DNA of 64,000 nucleotides, taken from the NCBI GenBank assembly GCA_036898215.1, contig CM072545.1:19157140-19221139 (forward strand), given 5' to 3'. The notes beneath the pieces were generated by a model that ran no database searches, was not told the origin of the DNA, and saw nothing but the letters and a program-made list of their open reading frames with translations. Shown piece by piece: positions 42,906 through 55,149 of this stretch. The position numbers and the translations under genes were made by a program. Every line of letters starts with the position of its first letter. The stretch's first letter is position 1. This DNA comes from Platycarya strobilacea. Its lineage: Eukaryota; Streptophyta; Magnoliopsida; Fagales; Juglandaceae.

Positions 42906-45439
42906 AAATATTAAGGGATGACTATAGAAATCACCTTATCTCCAATCCCTCTATCTTTTGTATCTCGAAATGTAATATATAAGTATATAGCTGATGAGAG
43001 ATTTTGTCTCCCTGTTGGTCTTCATGAATGACATGTGGGCTTTGTTGATCCCCCAAGAATTTCTTGTCAAATGCCCAAAGCATAAAACCATTTGAACATC
43101 TTTAAGCACTACAAGAGAAGATGCTCTTTGCGGCCATTTCTTTATCGGTGATGTAAGGGTTGGACGGGATTGTGGAAAACACTTCATTTAGATACGACGA
43201 GGGAAAACATGACGTAATAAAAATCTATAGTAGCAAGAACCTTACCGCTGGAATTAATAGCGACGCAAAAAAAAAAAAAACAGGTCTATCAATTGATGAG
43301 TTTATTATAGCAAGAATAACTAATTGGACGCAATAGATGTATGGAGCATGTATTTGTTACATTGTAGAATACCGATGCACTTTTGCAGGTATTAATACCG
43401 ATGCAAAAAACTTCATATGTCAACTAATGAGTTTATTACAATGACTATAACTAACTGGACGCAATAGCTTTCAACATATAGCTTTGTTGCCGCGCAGAAT
43501 GGTTGACACAATAACTCCTTACTTAAATACCCCCGTCGAATTTTGCAGATCCCCACCTATTATTGTAAAACCCCTGAAACTTCACTCACGTTTCTCTCTA
43601 TCTCACTGTTTGTTGTCATTGCCACCCTTTCCCACGTAGTGTTGTCACAGCCTCAATTGTCGTCACCATTGCAAGTTAGTCTCTCTCTTGAATGATCTTC
43701 GTTTCTATTTCTCTCTATCTCTCACAAAAAAAATGATTTTGGCCTATGCTCCTCTCTGATATGTGTGTGTGTATTGTTCATCACAATAACAATACTTCTC
43801 GATCGATCTCGCAATCTGTAGTTCTTGATCAGGGGATTTTCTCTGCATGACATCTGTGTGGCTACGAAACAAGATAACTTCTCACAGAACTGCTATGAAT
43901 TTGCTCTATCCCCTTAAATACCCTGTTTTTCATTTCTCTCGCCCACTATAAATGTAATTTATTTTGTATATTGTGCTGTACTGTGGTGGTAGGATTAGAT
44001 GTATATGTATACACTACTTTTTCATGACCACACTGCTTTTTCATGACCAGGATGATTTATAGAATGGAAAATCAAGATCAATCTAAAAATGGGTAGACTT
44101 GGGATCTATATATATTGCTCATCAATCTGTCTTTATAATCAAACTTTCCACATACCATGAAGGACAATCATGAGTTGTAACGTTGCCATTGTACCAACTG
44201 CATTCTAATCTCTATCTCCTAATATATAGCACTCCTTTAGTCTTTTCTATACATAGTACATCTTGACTAAGATCTCTTGATGAAGTTTGGGTTTAAAGTT
44301 CAATATAGTTATCTCTCTTAGGCTTAAAATCTTTACAAACTTGTCATTTTGTTTGTCTGTGCTAATTTTATTTTTTGTTATTTCCTCTCGAGTGTTGTAA
44401 AATATATGTGGCTGCAAAAAAAAGGCCATGAGAGCTTTCTTTATTTGTTTGTCAATCTTGGTGGACAATGGAGGTTTTGGGAGAATGCTTCCAAATTAGA
44501 GTTTAAGTGGTGGCTAGTGGTCATGATCCCAAGTCATGAGCATTGAAGTTTACACTGTGTTGATATTGTTGCCAAACTACTAAAAAATGTAGCTAAAAAT
44601 TTATGTATGGATCTACACGCTTGGCTATTTATATTTTTTGTATTCTAGAATATTTTTGCATTTAAAGTATGATGACTCAGTTTATATAGATAATTGTTGA
44701 GTTAATCCAATTTAAATGACATAGGTAAAACCCCAATATGAATGGGTCAGCACTGCATGGATTAAACTGGATTACAACACATTGATCAATAATTGATTAT
44801 GCATGACAGAAAACTGACATGAAAACTGAACTTCAAAAATAAGGAAGTATCAGTCCCCACACCTCCATCTTTTTCTATGTATACGTTTGTCTGTCCATCA
44901 AGAAATACAAATGCTATATATATGGTTCTTGATTTTTTTAGGTATATATTTTAAGAAGAAACAATTCTATTCTGGGAACCATTATTGCCTCCCTATCTAT
45001 GCATGCCTGGGTTCCTAATCAATAATTGTGAGTAGCAAAGTCTAGTTTCACCCAAACAGCATGCAGCTAAATCTATGGGTTGCTTGGAGCATTTGTTTAG
45101 ACATGATTTATTTTACTTACTATTAAAACATTTGTTTACTAATTATCAAAATCTCATTAATACCAAGAATATTTTACAACTATTCACCAACATCTGATCC
45201 TCTTGCATCCAAATATGATAGTTCCCAAACAAATATGATAGTCCATAGTCTGAATGTCGATTCAAATAAGGCAGACATAATGGGGATGTCATATCCCACT
45301 TAATATTAACAAACAAATTACCAATTATTTTTATACACAGCTTATAACTCTATATGGGTATTATAAAGTATTCGTCGAGCTTGTTCCGTTCATTGTCTAT
45401 GCTAATGAGCTTACTTCTTACCTTAAATTCTTTTCAGCT

Positions 45440-48400
45440 GGACAAAAGTTAGATGCATATTGCCAATAGGTTTAGGTCAAGGGAATATGGTGAATGGGTT
45501 AGGAAGTTCCTCAAAATGGATCAAACTCATGCTCTGGGCAGGAACAATGTCAAATGTCCATACTGTAGATTTCTGACCAATCAGCGAGATTAAACTAGAT
45601 TTATTTGTGACGAATATTGGTCCAAGTTACACTGATTAGATATTTCATGGGGCGGAAGACCCCATTATAGGCCTTGATGACGAGCTACTTGCACGCACTG
45701 AGCGAACCAGCACAACTGAACCCCAACAACAACCATCCACTTTTGATCAGTTATTGGAAGATGCCTGTTGTCCGCTGGGTTGCACCACTTGTTCAAGAAT
45801 ATCATTCATTGTGAAAGTGCTTCATATCAAAACAATAGGAGAGTGGAGTTGATTGAGCCATAATATTGTCATTATTTTGCACTTGAATTCGATGCCAATC
45901 ATATTTTTCTCACTAATAATTGAGTAAATTAGGTTTCAATGAATCAACTCTAATTCAATTGATAATAACCTAATTTTGTGATCTTTAATTTTTATCTGTT
46001 ATGTGCACTTGAGAAAGTTTCCTTATTGTATAATTATTGGCATACATGTAGGTGCAAGCCGGAATTAATTTCCCAAGCCCAACATCGAATGAAGGTCAAG
46101 ACATCAAGCAAATTAATTTGAGTAAAAGCTGCATTGCACTAAATGGAATTCACATTCACAGCAATTTATTTCTCAAGATTCATAACCCTCTCTGCACCGA
46201 ATGCCTCATGCAAATTAAATTAGGCCACACAAACTTACAACAAGCCATGGCATCCTCTACTCTACTGGATTAAAGACAATATTATCCATTGGTTCTAGTC
46301 CCCTTGGCTGTAGAGGCACGCGGGCATTCCATTTTGAGATACCTTTGGTCTATACACAAAGAAAGGCCTCATGTTTTTTTGCTGGAAATGAAGGACAAAA
46401 TGGAAGGGAGGGAAGTGAGGCATTCAATTTTGGTTTTTGGTAGAGGGTTCGTAGACCAGTTTGGCTGAACTCCCCAAGGAAAAAACCTAGTTTTATCATT
46501 TTTTCTTTGATGTTTTTCTTCTTGGATCCATAGACCCTTTGGTTGGATTCAATTTTCTTCCTTAGCTTATGTTGTGTTTTCAGTTTTAGACATCCTATTA
46601 TTCCTTATTAAATTAGTTTGTTGCTCAGTATAGTATTTGGTTTTATTTCGATGTTTATCTTCCAGCTTTGTCTTGGCAGCCTATTTTTCCATTACAATGC
46701 AGTGGCAATTATTTCATTTTGATAGCTTACATTTATATTTTGTCGGTAGTTTACAATTGCATTCCAGTAGTTTTATATTCCAGTGGTTAGCTATTAAGTG
46801 ATTAGAGGTTAATATTCATTCGGCATTCCATTTTTTCTGTAGCTTCTTATTTATGCGGCAATCATTTTGGCTCATCTTTTGCACATCTCCACATTTATTT
46901 TGGGTTGTCTGGAATTGTATTTGGGTTTTATATCATTATTGTTGGAAGATTTTTAGTAGTGTAATTTTTCAAAATTAGAGTGAACTTCTTAGAATAGAAA
47001 TAGTTTGGTTTACACTTTGCACATAAGATGTTTGATAAAATATTCCTTAGAACGTAGACTTCATAATTTTCCATTTATTACTTGGGAAAATTGGATTAGA
47101 TTACGTTAATGAGCGAGGTTTAGCTTCTCAAGCGAGAATAATCATAGTTTATTTAGTGCACATTTACGAATCCAATTAATTTATGGAAGCGATTGAAGTA
47201 GCGTCAATGTGCATTAGAGCAAAATTTCTTAGATGCTTGTTAAACATTTCTTGCTCCCAACCCAAGTTTGATACATTTATGTTTTTCCATTTTTCTTGTA
47301 TAAATTTTAGCGTTCATTCATCTTCTTAAACAATAAGAAACTTAACATTTTTATAATGTCGAAAAAAAATGAATTCCCATTGTAAATACCATTGTAGATA
47401 GACTTAAATTGTAATCTCATTTTATTTTTGGTAATAAATAGATTTGCATATTACTTGATAACTCTTATACTTGGGAGTCATTTCTAAAACATTTTTTAGA
47501 GTAAGTGAGGAGAGTAAAATCCTTTGACATGCTACTAGAGCTTTTGTAGATAACTTTTCCTGAGTCGCTTTTAACAAACTCATTCAATGAGGCATGCTCA
47601 TTGGAGCGAGGGTTAGGATTTAGATACACCAAAATACATACATGCCCATATGATTGCATAATATTTTGGAAGGAATATGCCAACAAGCAAGAGTGTCCTA
47701 AGTGTGGGGCATCTAAATGGATGTCATCTGCACCATCTAAACGACCAATCCTGCAAAAGGTAATGTAGTACTTTCCATTAAAGCCAAGATTGCATAGGCT
47801 CTTTATGTGAAAGAAAACTAATGAATACATGAGGTGGAATCAAGCTGAAAGGGTCCATGATGAGGACACTTTGCGACATCCTATGGCTTCAAAGGTGTGG
47901 ACCACATTTGACAAGGAACGAAGATCCAAAAATGTAAGGCTCAGTATTGCTAGTGATGGGTTAAACCCATTCAATAACTTGGCCAAACCATCAGTATATG
48001 GCCAGTTATTTTAGTTCCCTATAACTTGTCGACATAGCTATGTATGAAGGATTCTTTCTTTATGATGTCTACGCTAATTCCTAGGCCTAAATCAACTGAA
48101 AATGAAATTGATGTTTTCTTACGCCCCTTAGTTGATGAACTACTTAAGTTATGAAAAAATGGGGTTGATTCATATGATGCCATGGTGGGCCATACATTTT
48201 GATTGCAAGTAACTTTGTTGTGAACAATAAATGATTTCCCTATGTATGCTAACCATTCTGGGATGAGCACTAAAGGAAAGTTGGCATGTCATTTTTACAA
48301 TTGTCATACAGAATTTTTGTAGTCGAAACATGGTCGGAATTATTGTTACATGGGTCAACACTATTTTTTGCCTAAAGTCCATATCTGGAAAAGTAAGAAG

Positions 48401-50290
48401 AATTTATTTAATGGGAAAAAGGTCAGCGGATACCACCTATACAAATTTCATCGGAAGATATATTACAACAATTAAATAAAATTGGTCATGTTGATTTTAG
48501 AAAAGGCACTAAGAGGAGGAAAAGAAATCTTGAGAATTTAAACTGGACAGAACGGAATATTTTCTTTAATTTGCTGTATTGGTCGTCTTGGAGACTTAGA
48601 CATAATCTCGATATGATGCACTGAGAAAAATGTTTGTGACAATGTGTTCGGTACTTTAATAAATATATCAGGTAAAACAAAAGATGAGATCAAGGCCCGA
48701 AGGGACCTGGCCGAACTCGGGATAAGAAGAGACCTACATTTGATAAAAGTTAGTGATCGAGTTATAATCCCTCCTGGATATTTCATGCTACATGGTGATG
48801 AAAAGAAACAGTTTTTTGCATGGATTGAAAATGTCAAATTACCTGATGGTTTTGCATCTAACATTACAACATGTGTTAACATAGGTAAGTGTAAAATATT
48901 GAGTATGAAAAGCCATGATTTCCACATATTTGTACAAAGACTATTGCCGGCTGCAATCGAAAGATACTTAAGACCTAACCTACATCTCGCCCTAATGGAA
49001 CCTAGAACATTTTTTAAAGAATTATGTGCACGAACTTGACAGAAAGAAGTTGTGAAACGTCTTGCGACTGAGATTGCCCTCATTCTTTGCAAGATGGAAA
49101 TGATTTTTTCACCAAACTTTTTTGACGTAATGGTCCACCTAACTTTCCATTTACCTTGTGAATTGTTGTTGGGAGGACCAGTTCAATACTAGTAGATGTA
49201 TCTAATTGAAAGGTGTTTAGGCAAATTTAAGCACTATGTTTAAAAAAAAAAAGCCATGCCAGAAGAATACATTTTGGAGGCATATATTCATGTTGAATGT
49301 TTGGCATTTTCATCAATGTATTTGCATGATGTAGGGACTAGATTCACTCAACTTGACCGAATCATTGATGTAGAGGTGCAAACATATGTGAGATCTACCG
49401 TCTCAATCTTTTTCACAAAAAGCCCTCACACTTAAGGCTTTTATTCCTATTGAACTAGAAAAATGATTATTTAGGACTGTAAGATGGTAGCTCTCAACAA
49501 CTGTGTGAAGATTGAGCAATATTTGTAGTAAGTAACGAAAATTGTACTTTTTTTAGTTTACCAATTAATTTGTCTTTCTTTTGCTAAGTTCACTTTCATC
49601 CATTTGGAGGGTTCATTGGCATATTAATCTATTACTTCATTTACAATGTCTTGAAGGAGCAGAGCATATCTAACCTCGAAAGGAGGCATGAAGTTGAATT
49701 CCCATCATGGTTTAGGAAACGTGTAAGAAAAATACTGGATATTTTTATAGAATTTCGCTTATTCCTCTATTATAAAATTTTTTACAATCATTGACATTTT
49801 GTTCTCTTCTCGCCTTTTCAATTTTGTAGATTCAAGCGTTATGTGCTATCGATCTTGACAAAGTATCTGATGATCTTTACATAATAACTTGTGGTCCTAA
49901 GCCTTGGGTGAGTTCATATACTGGATGTATAATGGACGGTATACGCTTTCATACAAAGCAAAGGTAACTAAATCGTATGACACAAAATAGTGGTATCTGT
50001 GTTACCAGTGAGCACCAGGGTACTATGGTAGACTTCTATGGCGTGCTGAATGAGATATTGGAGGTACGGTACATGGGTTGGTGGTGTGTATAGTTGTTTA
50101 GTTGTAATTGGTTTGATGTTGATGATACCTATCAAGAGATATGTGTTGGCGAGCATGTTACAAGTGTCAACATGTCCAGAACATGGAATAGGGATGACCC
50201 TTTCATATTGGCATGGCAAGCTTCAGAAGTTTATTACCTTAAAGACACCCAGTTGCCTGGGAATGGCATGTCATACATAAGATCATATAT
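45440..50290 (+). pseudogene. CACTA TNP2-like transposase, decayed
   Basis: Segments appear in family order. An N-terminal transposase-associated domain reads MHIANRFRSREYGEWVRKFL with NNVKCPYCRFL (~45450-45590). The core lies at 47590-48020: RYTKIHTCPYDCIIFWKEYA, CPKCGASKWMSSAPSKRPIL, RHPMASKVWTTFDKERRSKN, VRLSIASDGLNPFNNLAKPS. A DUF4218-like segment lies at 48644-49140: GDEKKQFFAWIENVKLPDGF, YLRPNLHLALMEPRTFFKEL, then FHLPCELLLGGPVQY. A DUF4216-like end lies at ~49990-50280: YGVLNEILEVRYMGWWCV, DTYQEICVGEHVTSV, DPFILAWQASEVYYL. Many stops and frameshifts. A ~1.7 kb stretch (45900-47560) without recognisable coding sits between the N-terminal part and the core. The enzyme would have cut the element ends in the nucleus. 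Confidence 0.85.
45900..47560 (+). other. Non-coding stretch within the CACTA transposase region
   Basis: AT-rich, with no frame continuing the transposase. The 73-codon frame at 46052-46273 has no known motif. Could be introns of the transposase gene or an unrecognised insertion; no terminal repeats were spotted. Confidence 0.4.
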
Positions 50291-51237
50291 ATAAATGTTT
50301 ATGACATCCCACAAATGAATGAAAGCTCAAATGTGGATGAAGGCAGCGAGCCCAATGTGTATCAGGGGGAAGAGTTTGAAGAGATTCAAAGAGATGTACA
50401 TGGTGACCATAATATTCCATTACTGTCATGGCTTTAACCAAACTTTGAGCCCAATACAGTTTCTGTGGTTGCCTATTCTAAAGATGATAATAACATTCAA
50501 AGAGATGCCCAGCATTTTGATGACAATAGTAATAAGGAGTCAGATTTTGATAATAGAGACTACTGATTCAACTAATGAGGATCTACCTATGGGCATTAGT
50601 GTTGACACAACTAATGAAGTTAGTTCATCAGATGAATGTGATCGTACATCGTAGTGGAAACTTCTGAGGTAATAACATCTCTGTGTCATTTATAATAGCA
50701 AGTAATTCAATATTCATAATGCTTAATATATATATATATATATATTGTAAGTTTCAATTATAGCCTCCCAGTGTAACCAAACATAGAGTTCGGGTGGTGA
50801 CACTGGCTCTTTTCATGCACCAGCTAGATCAAAAATTGTAGAAGAGAGCTGTGATTTGGTGTTCATGCATCTTAGCATTTGCGGCGTTATGAGATCTATT
50901 GCAATGAAATATAAACGATGAGAAGTAACATTACAAAATGGTGTTTGCATCAATGACCAAATCGATGAAACAAAACGTCTCTCTCCCAACGCGTTTCACC
51001 ATTTTTGTGGCAGAGATTGGGAAGATGTCATTGGTTTTTTGTGACGCTCAGTGTTTTGCTGTAATAAACCTACTCAATTGCGGTGCCTTTTTGGGCATTA
51101 ACGACGTCATTTTGTGGACGCAATTGGTCTTTTCAATAGCATAAGCAGACCATTCCTAGCATGCAATTTAATTTTAACGTGATTTGTAGCTTTAGCATCG
51201 ACTTCAATTGCGGCAAAAAACATGTTCTCTTATAAAG

Positions 51238-53520
51238 TTGATTTTCCTTTTAATTTTCCTCTCCATAAGATTTGTAAGATCTCAATTGTTAAATATGCAA
51301 CTTGTATATCATAAGGGACACGAGATGTGCGCCATAGCTTATGATATATTTTATAAAGAAGTTTCGAAACTCACAGTTAAATACTATCGCAATTTTTTGT
51401 TAGAATAATAACAAGAGGTTGTATTTTTTTTCTTGAAAGAAAGAAAATTGCATTAATTAATAAATGAGCATTACAACTAGACTTGAATCATACATTACAA
51501 GCCAAATAACGATGATTTGAAGCTCTCCAGTGCACTAAAAGTGACTGATATAGTCTAGTCCTGACTACAAACCTCTCCAGATTACCGTCTGATAGACTGC
51601 CCAACTCTGTCCGAAACAGAGTTAAAAAAGAATTCATCCCATTCTAAGATGGGACAGGAGAAACCCTTCGAACAGAAGTCTACGGGAAAACACTATGGAT
51701 CGGAGGTGGTAGAGATAATGTTTTTTGGTTTTTATTATACTAAAAACTACAAACAAAAAGTAAAAAACTACAAACAAAAAGTAAAAACCTATGAAAAAGT
51801 CGAAATACATTGATCCGATTTTCAACCTTAGAGGAAACTAAAAAACACAGAGGAAAACCATGGCATGTGGGGTACACATGCTGCCCTTGGAGAATTGCAG
51901 ATGGACAAGTACAAAGTGGCCAATGGCCTTGGTCCCTGCAGCACCGCGTGTGGCAACAAAAAGTTACCTTTGGGGCTCGCATGTGGAGAGCAATCTCCCA
52001 CTTTGAGGAGTGTGTGTATATCACAAGCCAATCCATTCAGCGTGGTTCCTCTCCTGACTAAGAGATCGATGTCCTAGGAAGCCTGTTGTGGGGCACGTTT
52101 GGTGTCCTGGACGCCGGAGGGCTTCAGTCTGCCTTTCACCATTGACGCTCCAAAGGCTCAAAATCGAGCCGGTTGTTCTTGCAACTCACACCTAGAAAAA
52201 GAACAAATGAGAAAGGGACAATAAAAACAGAAGGGGGAAAAGATGGGGCAGGTGGAAATGAGAAAATACAGAAAAATGAAAAGTAAAAAATGAAAAGAAA
52301 ACAAACGAAAATGCAAAAAAAAAAACAAAGAAAAAAATATAAAATGAAGGAAGCGCGTGAAGGGGTGGAGAAGAGAGAGGAAATTGAAAAGGCTTATTTA
52401 GGAAATGAAGAAATTACTGCAAAATAATCGACACAATAATTTGGTAATGAGGTTGAAAATTATTTGAAAAAATCTTCAAAATATAAAATCACTCTAGATG
52501 TAAGTTACCACCCAAAATTCACTATAGAAATTTAATTTGTTACAATCAGTTTAGGAACACTCACAAGACCCATGTAGTAGCTAAATCTGACCTCTAACAC
52601 CACAAGCTACCCACTCAATCTCTACACCAGGTACCTCCAGAACACCATGGCCATTATATAGTTTCATCATGAGAACCATCTTGATCTCTGCATAAACAGT
52701 TGTTTTGGAATTCCTTTTGATCAAAGAAAAACCATACAAATGGGCTTAGTAGTGCTTTACCTCAAGTATAGTATGGTTTTCAAGAGAAAATAAACAATTG
52801 ATGTGGAATTGGGTCTCCGTCACTTTCTCTCAACAACTCAGCACTGGCGCTCTCTCTGTGTCCAAAATCTGGAAATGATGTGTAGTCTCATATATATATA
52901 TATATATATATATAGTAAGTGTTGAACACGGTGGATAAACCTAGTCAAAGTCATAGTTTTGGACATTTGCTAAAGATACTAGACAGTGTCATGTGAAGTA
53001 TTGACTAAACACGTGTTTTGTTCAAGCATTGGTCAAGCAACGAGACAAGTGAACTCTCTATCTTAAATTGGTTCAAACAATTGAACAAGCATTGAGCGAA
53101 GTATTTCTTGAGTGAATGTTGAGCAAACTCTCTATTTGAGTTTCGCTTGAGTGACTTATCGAGCGAATTTTTTGTTTGACATTCACTCAAGTTATTGATG
53201 ATCTAGCTAACATTGAGCAGATGCCACTTCCTTGTCCTTTTCAATTTTCTTTAGCCAATCATCACCCAAGAAAGTTACAACTCAAATGAACTAGGTTTGT
53301 CACACGCTAATGCGAAAACACTCATTTTACATTAACACAAACTGAAGCCACATTTTCCTATGCCCTAATCCATCTATTATTTTTATTTTTCTCCTTTTTG
53401 ATTACAAATCAATCAAAGAAAAGTGTGAATACGCATTCACATTTTTGGACTAAAAATTTATCATTTTCCCCTTTTACAAATAATATGAATAAAAATCTCA
53501 TTATAATTTCCAGCATTAGA
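51238..53520. other. Unassigned intergenic sequence
   Basis: 51420-51480 has a T-rich start with GAAAGAAAGAAAATTGC, similar in style to a minus-strand LINE 3' tail. 51820-52200 is GC-richer, with overlapping short frames on both strands and no recognisable protein. 52200-52380 is purine-rich. A (TA)n run lies at ~52890-52914. 53020-53220 carries a degenerate repeat of GAGCGAA/GAGTGAA/CTTGAGTGA words. Confidence 0.5.
53020..53220. repeat. Degenerate GAGCGAA/TTCGCTT short-motif tract
   Basis: Repeated words include ATTGAGCGAAGT, CTTGAGTGAATG, TTGAGCAAAC, TTCGCTTGAGTGA, TCGAGCGAAT and CACTCAAG, on both strands, with CATTGG/CATTGAGC phrases. A low-complexity family of the kind found in some plant LTRs; the host element is not identified. 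Confidence 0.45.
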
Positions 53521-53640
53521 CACTACAATAGAGTCGAGCTTTAGCCACAAAAATTTGCAACAAACATTATTTTCGTTACTACAAATAGTCTATTTGTAAA
53601 TAGTTCCAATTCCAGCCAAATATCTTCCTTACAAAATTAT
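53521..53640 (+). repeat. CACTA-like left terminus fragment
   Basis: CACTACAATAGAGTCGAGCT is followed by TTAGCCACAAAAATTTGC and further TTAGT.ACAAA words typical of CACTA-type non-autonomous ends. The preceding trinucleotide is AGA. No matching right end was found before the Copia element at 54.7 kb. Confidence 0.35.
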
Positions 53641-54677
53641 TGTTGCAATTAACTTATGTAAATTCAATTCTTAATGATTTTGAGTATAATACCAATGGAT
53701 ATATCCATTACAACAAGAAATATATATATATATATATATATATATTACCAACTATATATCTGTTAACGACAACTTGTACAATCGATTGGTGGTGTGACAA
53801 AAGAAAAATTAGATTGAAAAATGAACATAGTTGAGAAATTTTGTGAAATGTAAAGCTAGCAGAAGAACTTCAAAAAAAAATATTCTATAGAATCGAGTCT
53901 GAAGTGCTCTGATATCATGAAAATAAAATAAAATAGAATAAAATATTGAAATAATAGTTCGAAAGGAGAAGGAGAGATCAACTTTTAGGACTACATATTT
54001 ACTATATTGAATTATATAAATACATAACATACGTTCTCATTTATAGGAGAATGAGACCAGATAAATAAAAGAAAAAAAAATTAATGGTACTAATTGATAT
54101 TGATCAATTTACACAATAAATTAAATATGATAAAATATAAGTCATATTATCATACATATAGAAGATTATGAATATATTTTACAATTGGGTAGAATTCTAC
54201 CAAACCTTATTTGGAATATAACACAAGTTTATTGAAGCAGTATACAACCAAACAAACTTCACTACAGAGAAGACCTCCAAATTCGAGCATTTTTCATCTC
54301 TTCGATTAGCCTCAAATCTCAACTATAAAACCTAAAATGACAAAATTAAAAGAGTTAGGTGCAACACAACCAGTAAGAAACAGAATTGAGAGGATGGGTA
54401 AAATGACAACTTCAATCACAAATTTTGCAACATGCTTAAATATGCAAATATGCTCCAAAAAAGGAGACATTGAATTTTACATTGGAACAAATGAGAATAG
54501 ACCCAAAATAGATTTTAAAACCTTCCTATCATGACCATAAACCCAATACTTTTTAATTAGAATATGAATTATATATATACCTCAACCAACTAATTATGTG
54601 ATAATGAGATAATGAATATTTACAAATTTTGCAAGTACTTATAACAAATAATAATAATAATAATAATAATAAAAAAG
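53641..54677. other. AT-rich intergenic DNA with microsatellites
   Basis: (TA)n at ~53720-53745 and (TAA)n at ~54646-54671. Small frames at 53809-54030 and 54337-54534 have no known motif. Confidence 0.5.
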
Positions 54678-54947
54678 TGTTATAAAATTAAAAAAAGAAA
54701 CTACTATTGCAAAACAGAAATATATAAGAAACTCTTTTAAAACTCTCTGAAAGTTTCTTCTCTCTATATTTTCTTATAAATTTCATAACAACTGAAACCC
54801 ATATTTACAGGCCTTGAAATTACTATGCAAGTTACTATACAAGTCACTATGCAAGATTTAAAATAATAGTAGTAGGGTCATTCACATAATTTTGGTGATG
54901 GGACAGAGGGCGGCAGCCGTCCCTACACTCTCCTTCGTTTCATTACA
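54678..54947 (-). repeat. 3' LTR of the minus-strand Copia element
   Basis: Contains CTCTCTGAAAGTTTCTTCTC and ACTATGCAAGTTACTATACA, a short tandem CAAGT.ACTAT motif. Roughly 90% like the other LTR by eye. Confidence 0.9.
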
Positions 54948-55149
54948 CTCCCTATTTAATAATCACCCATAAAGAATCTGTCTCGTTAAAATCTTGCTAA
55001 GGAAAAACTCAGTGGAAATAAAAACCAATGGTGAAGGACAAAGAAACAGTTTTCTTATGTATCCACAAGTGCTTTAAGATTGCTTCATCAAAACCTTGCA
55101 GAGGAAAATTCAGTGGGACAAAACCTCAACGAAGGAAAAATAGTACAAT

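Larger units (their letters stand above)
43107..51237 (+). mobile_element. CACTA (En/Spm-type) DNA transposon, decayed
   Basis: The left terminus is CACTACAAGAGAAGATGC (43107). The right end TTCTCTTATAAAG (51225-51237) matches its inverted repeat TTCTCTTGTAGTG with three changes. Subterminal GGACGCAAT motifs occur near both ends (~43323, ~43456, ~51117), along with GCGGC/GCGACG words. The interior encodes a TNP2-type transposase from ~45440 to ~50290. The right end is degraded and the 3-bp flanks (AAG, TTG) do not match, so the right boundary is less sure than the left. Confidence 0.8.

Noticed and set aside
47465..47830. 121-codon minus-strand ORF
   Set aside because: It overlaps the plus-strand TNP2 transposase text (CPKCGASKWMSSAPSKRP), which is the recognisable reading.
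48538..49092. 184-codon minus-strand ORF
   Set aside because: Antisense shadow of the DUF4218-like part of the CACTA transposase on the plus strand.
51740..52077. Several overlapping ORFs on both strands in a GC-richer stretch
   Set aside because: No frame shows a known domain, start context or splice sites; stacked frames in all directions point to composition rather than coding.
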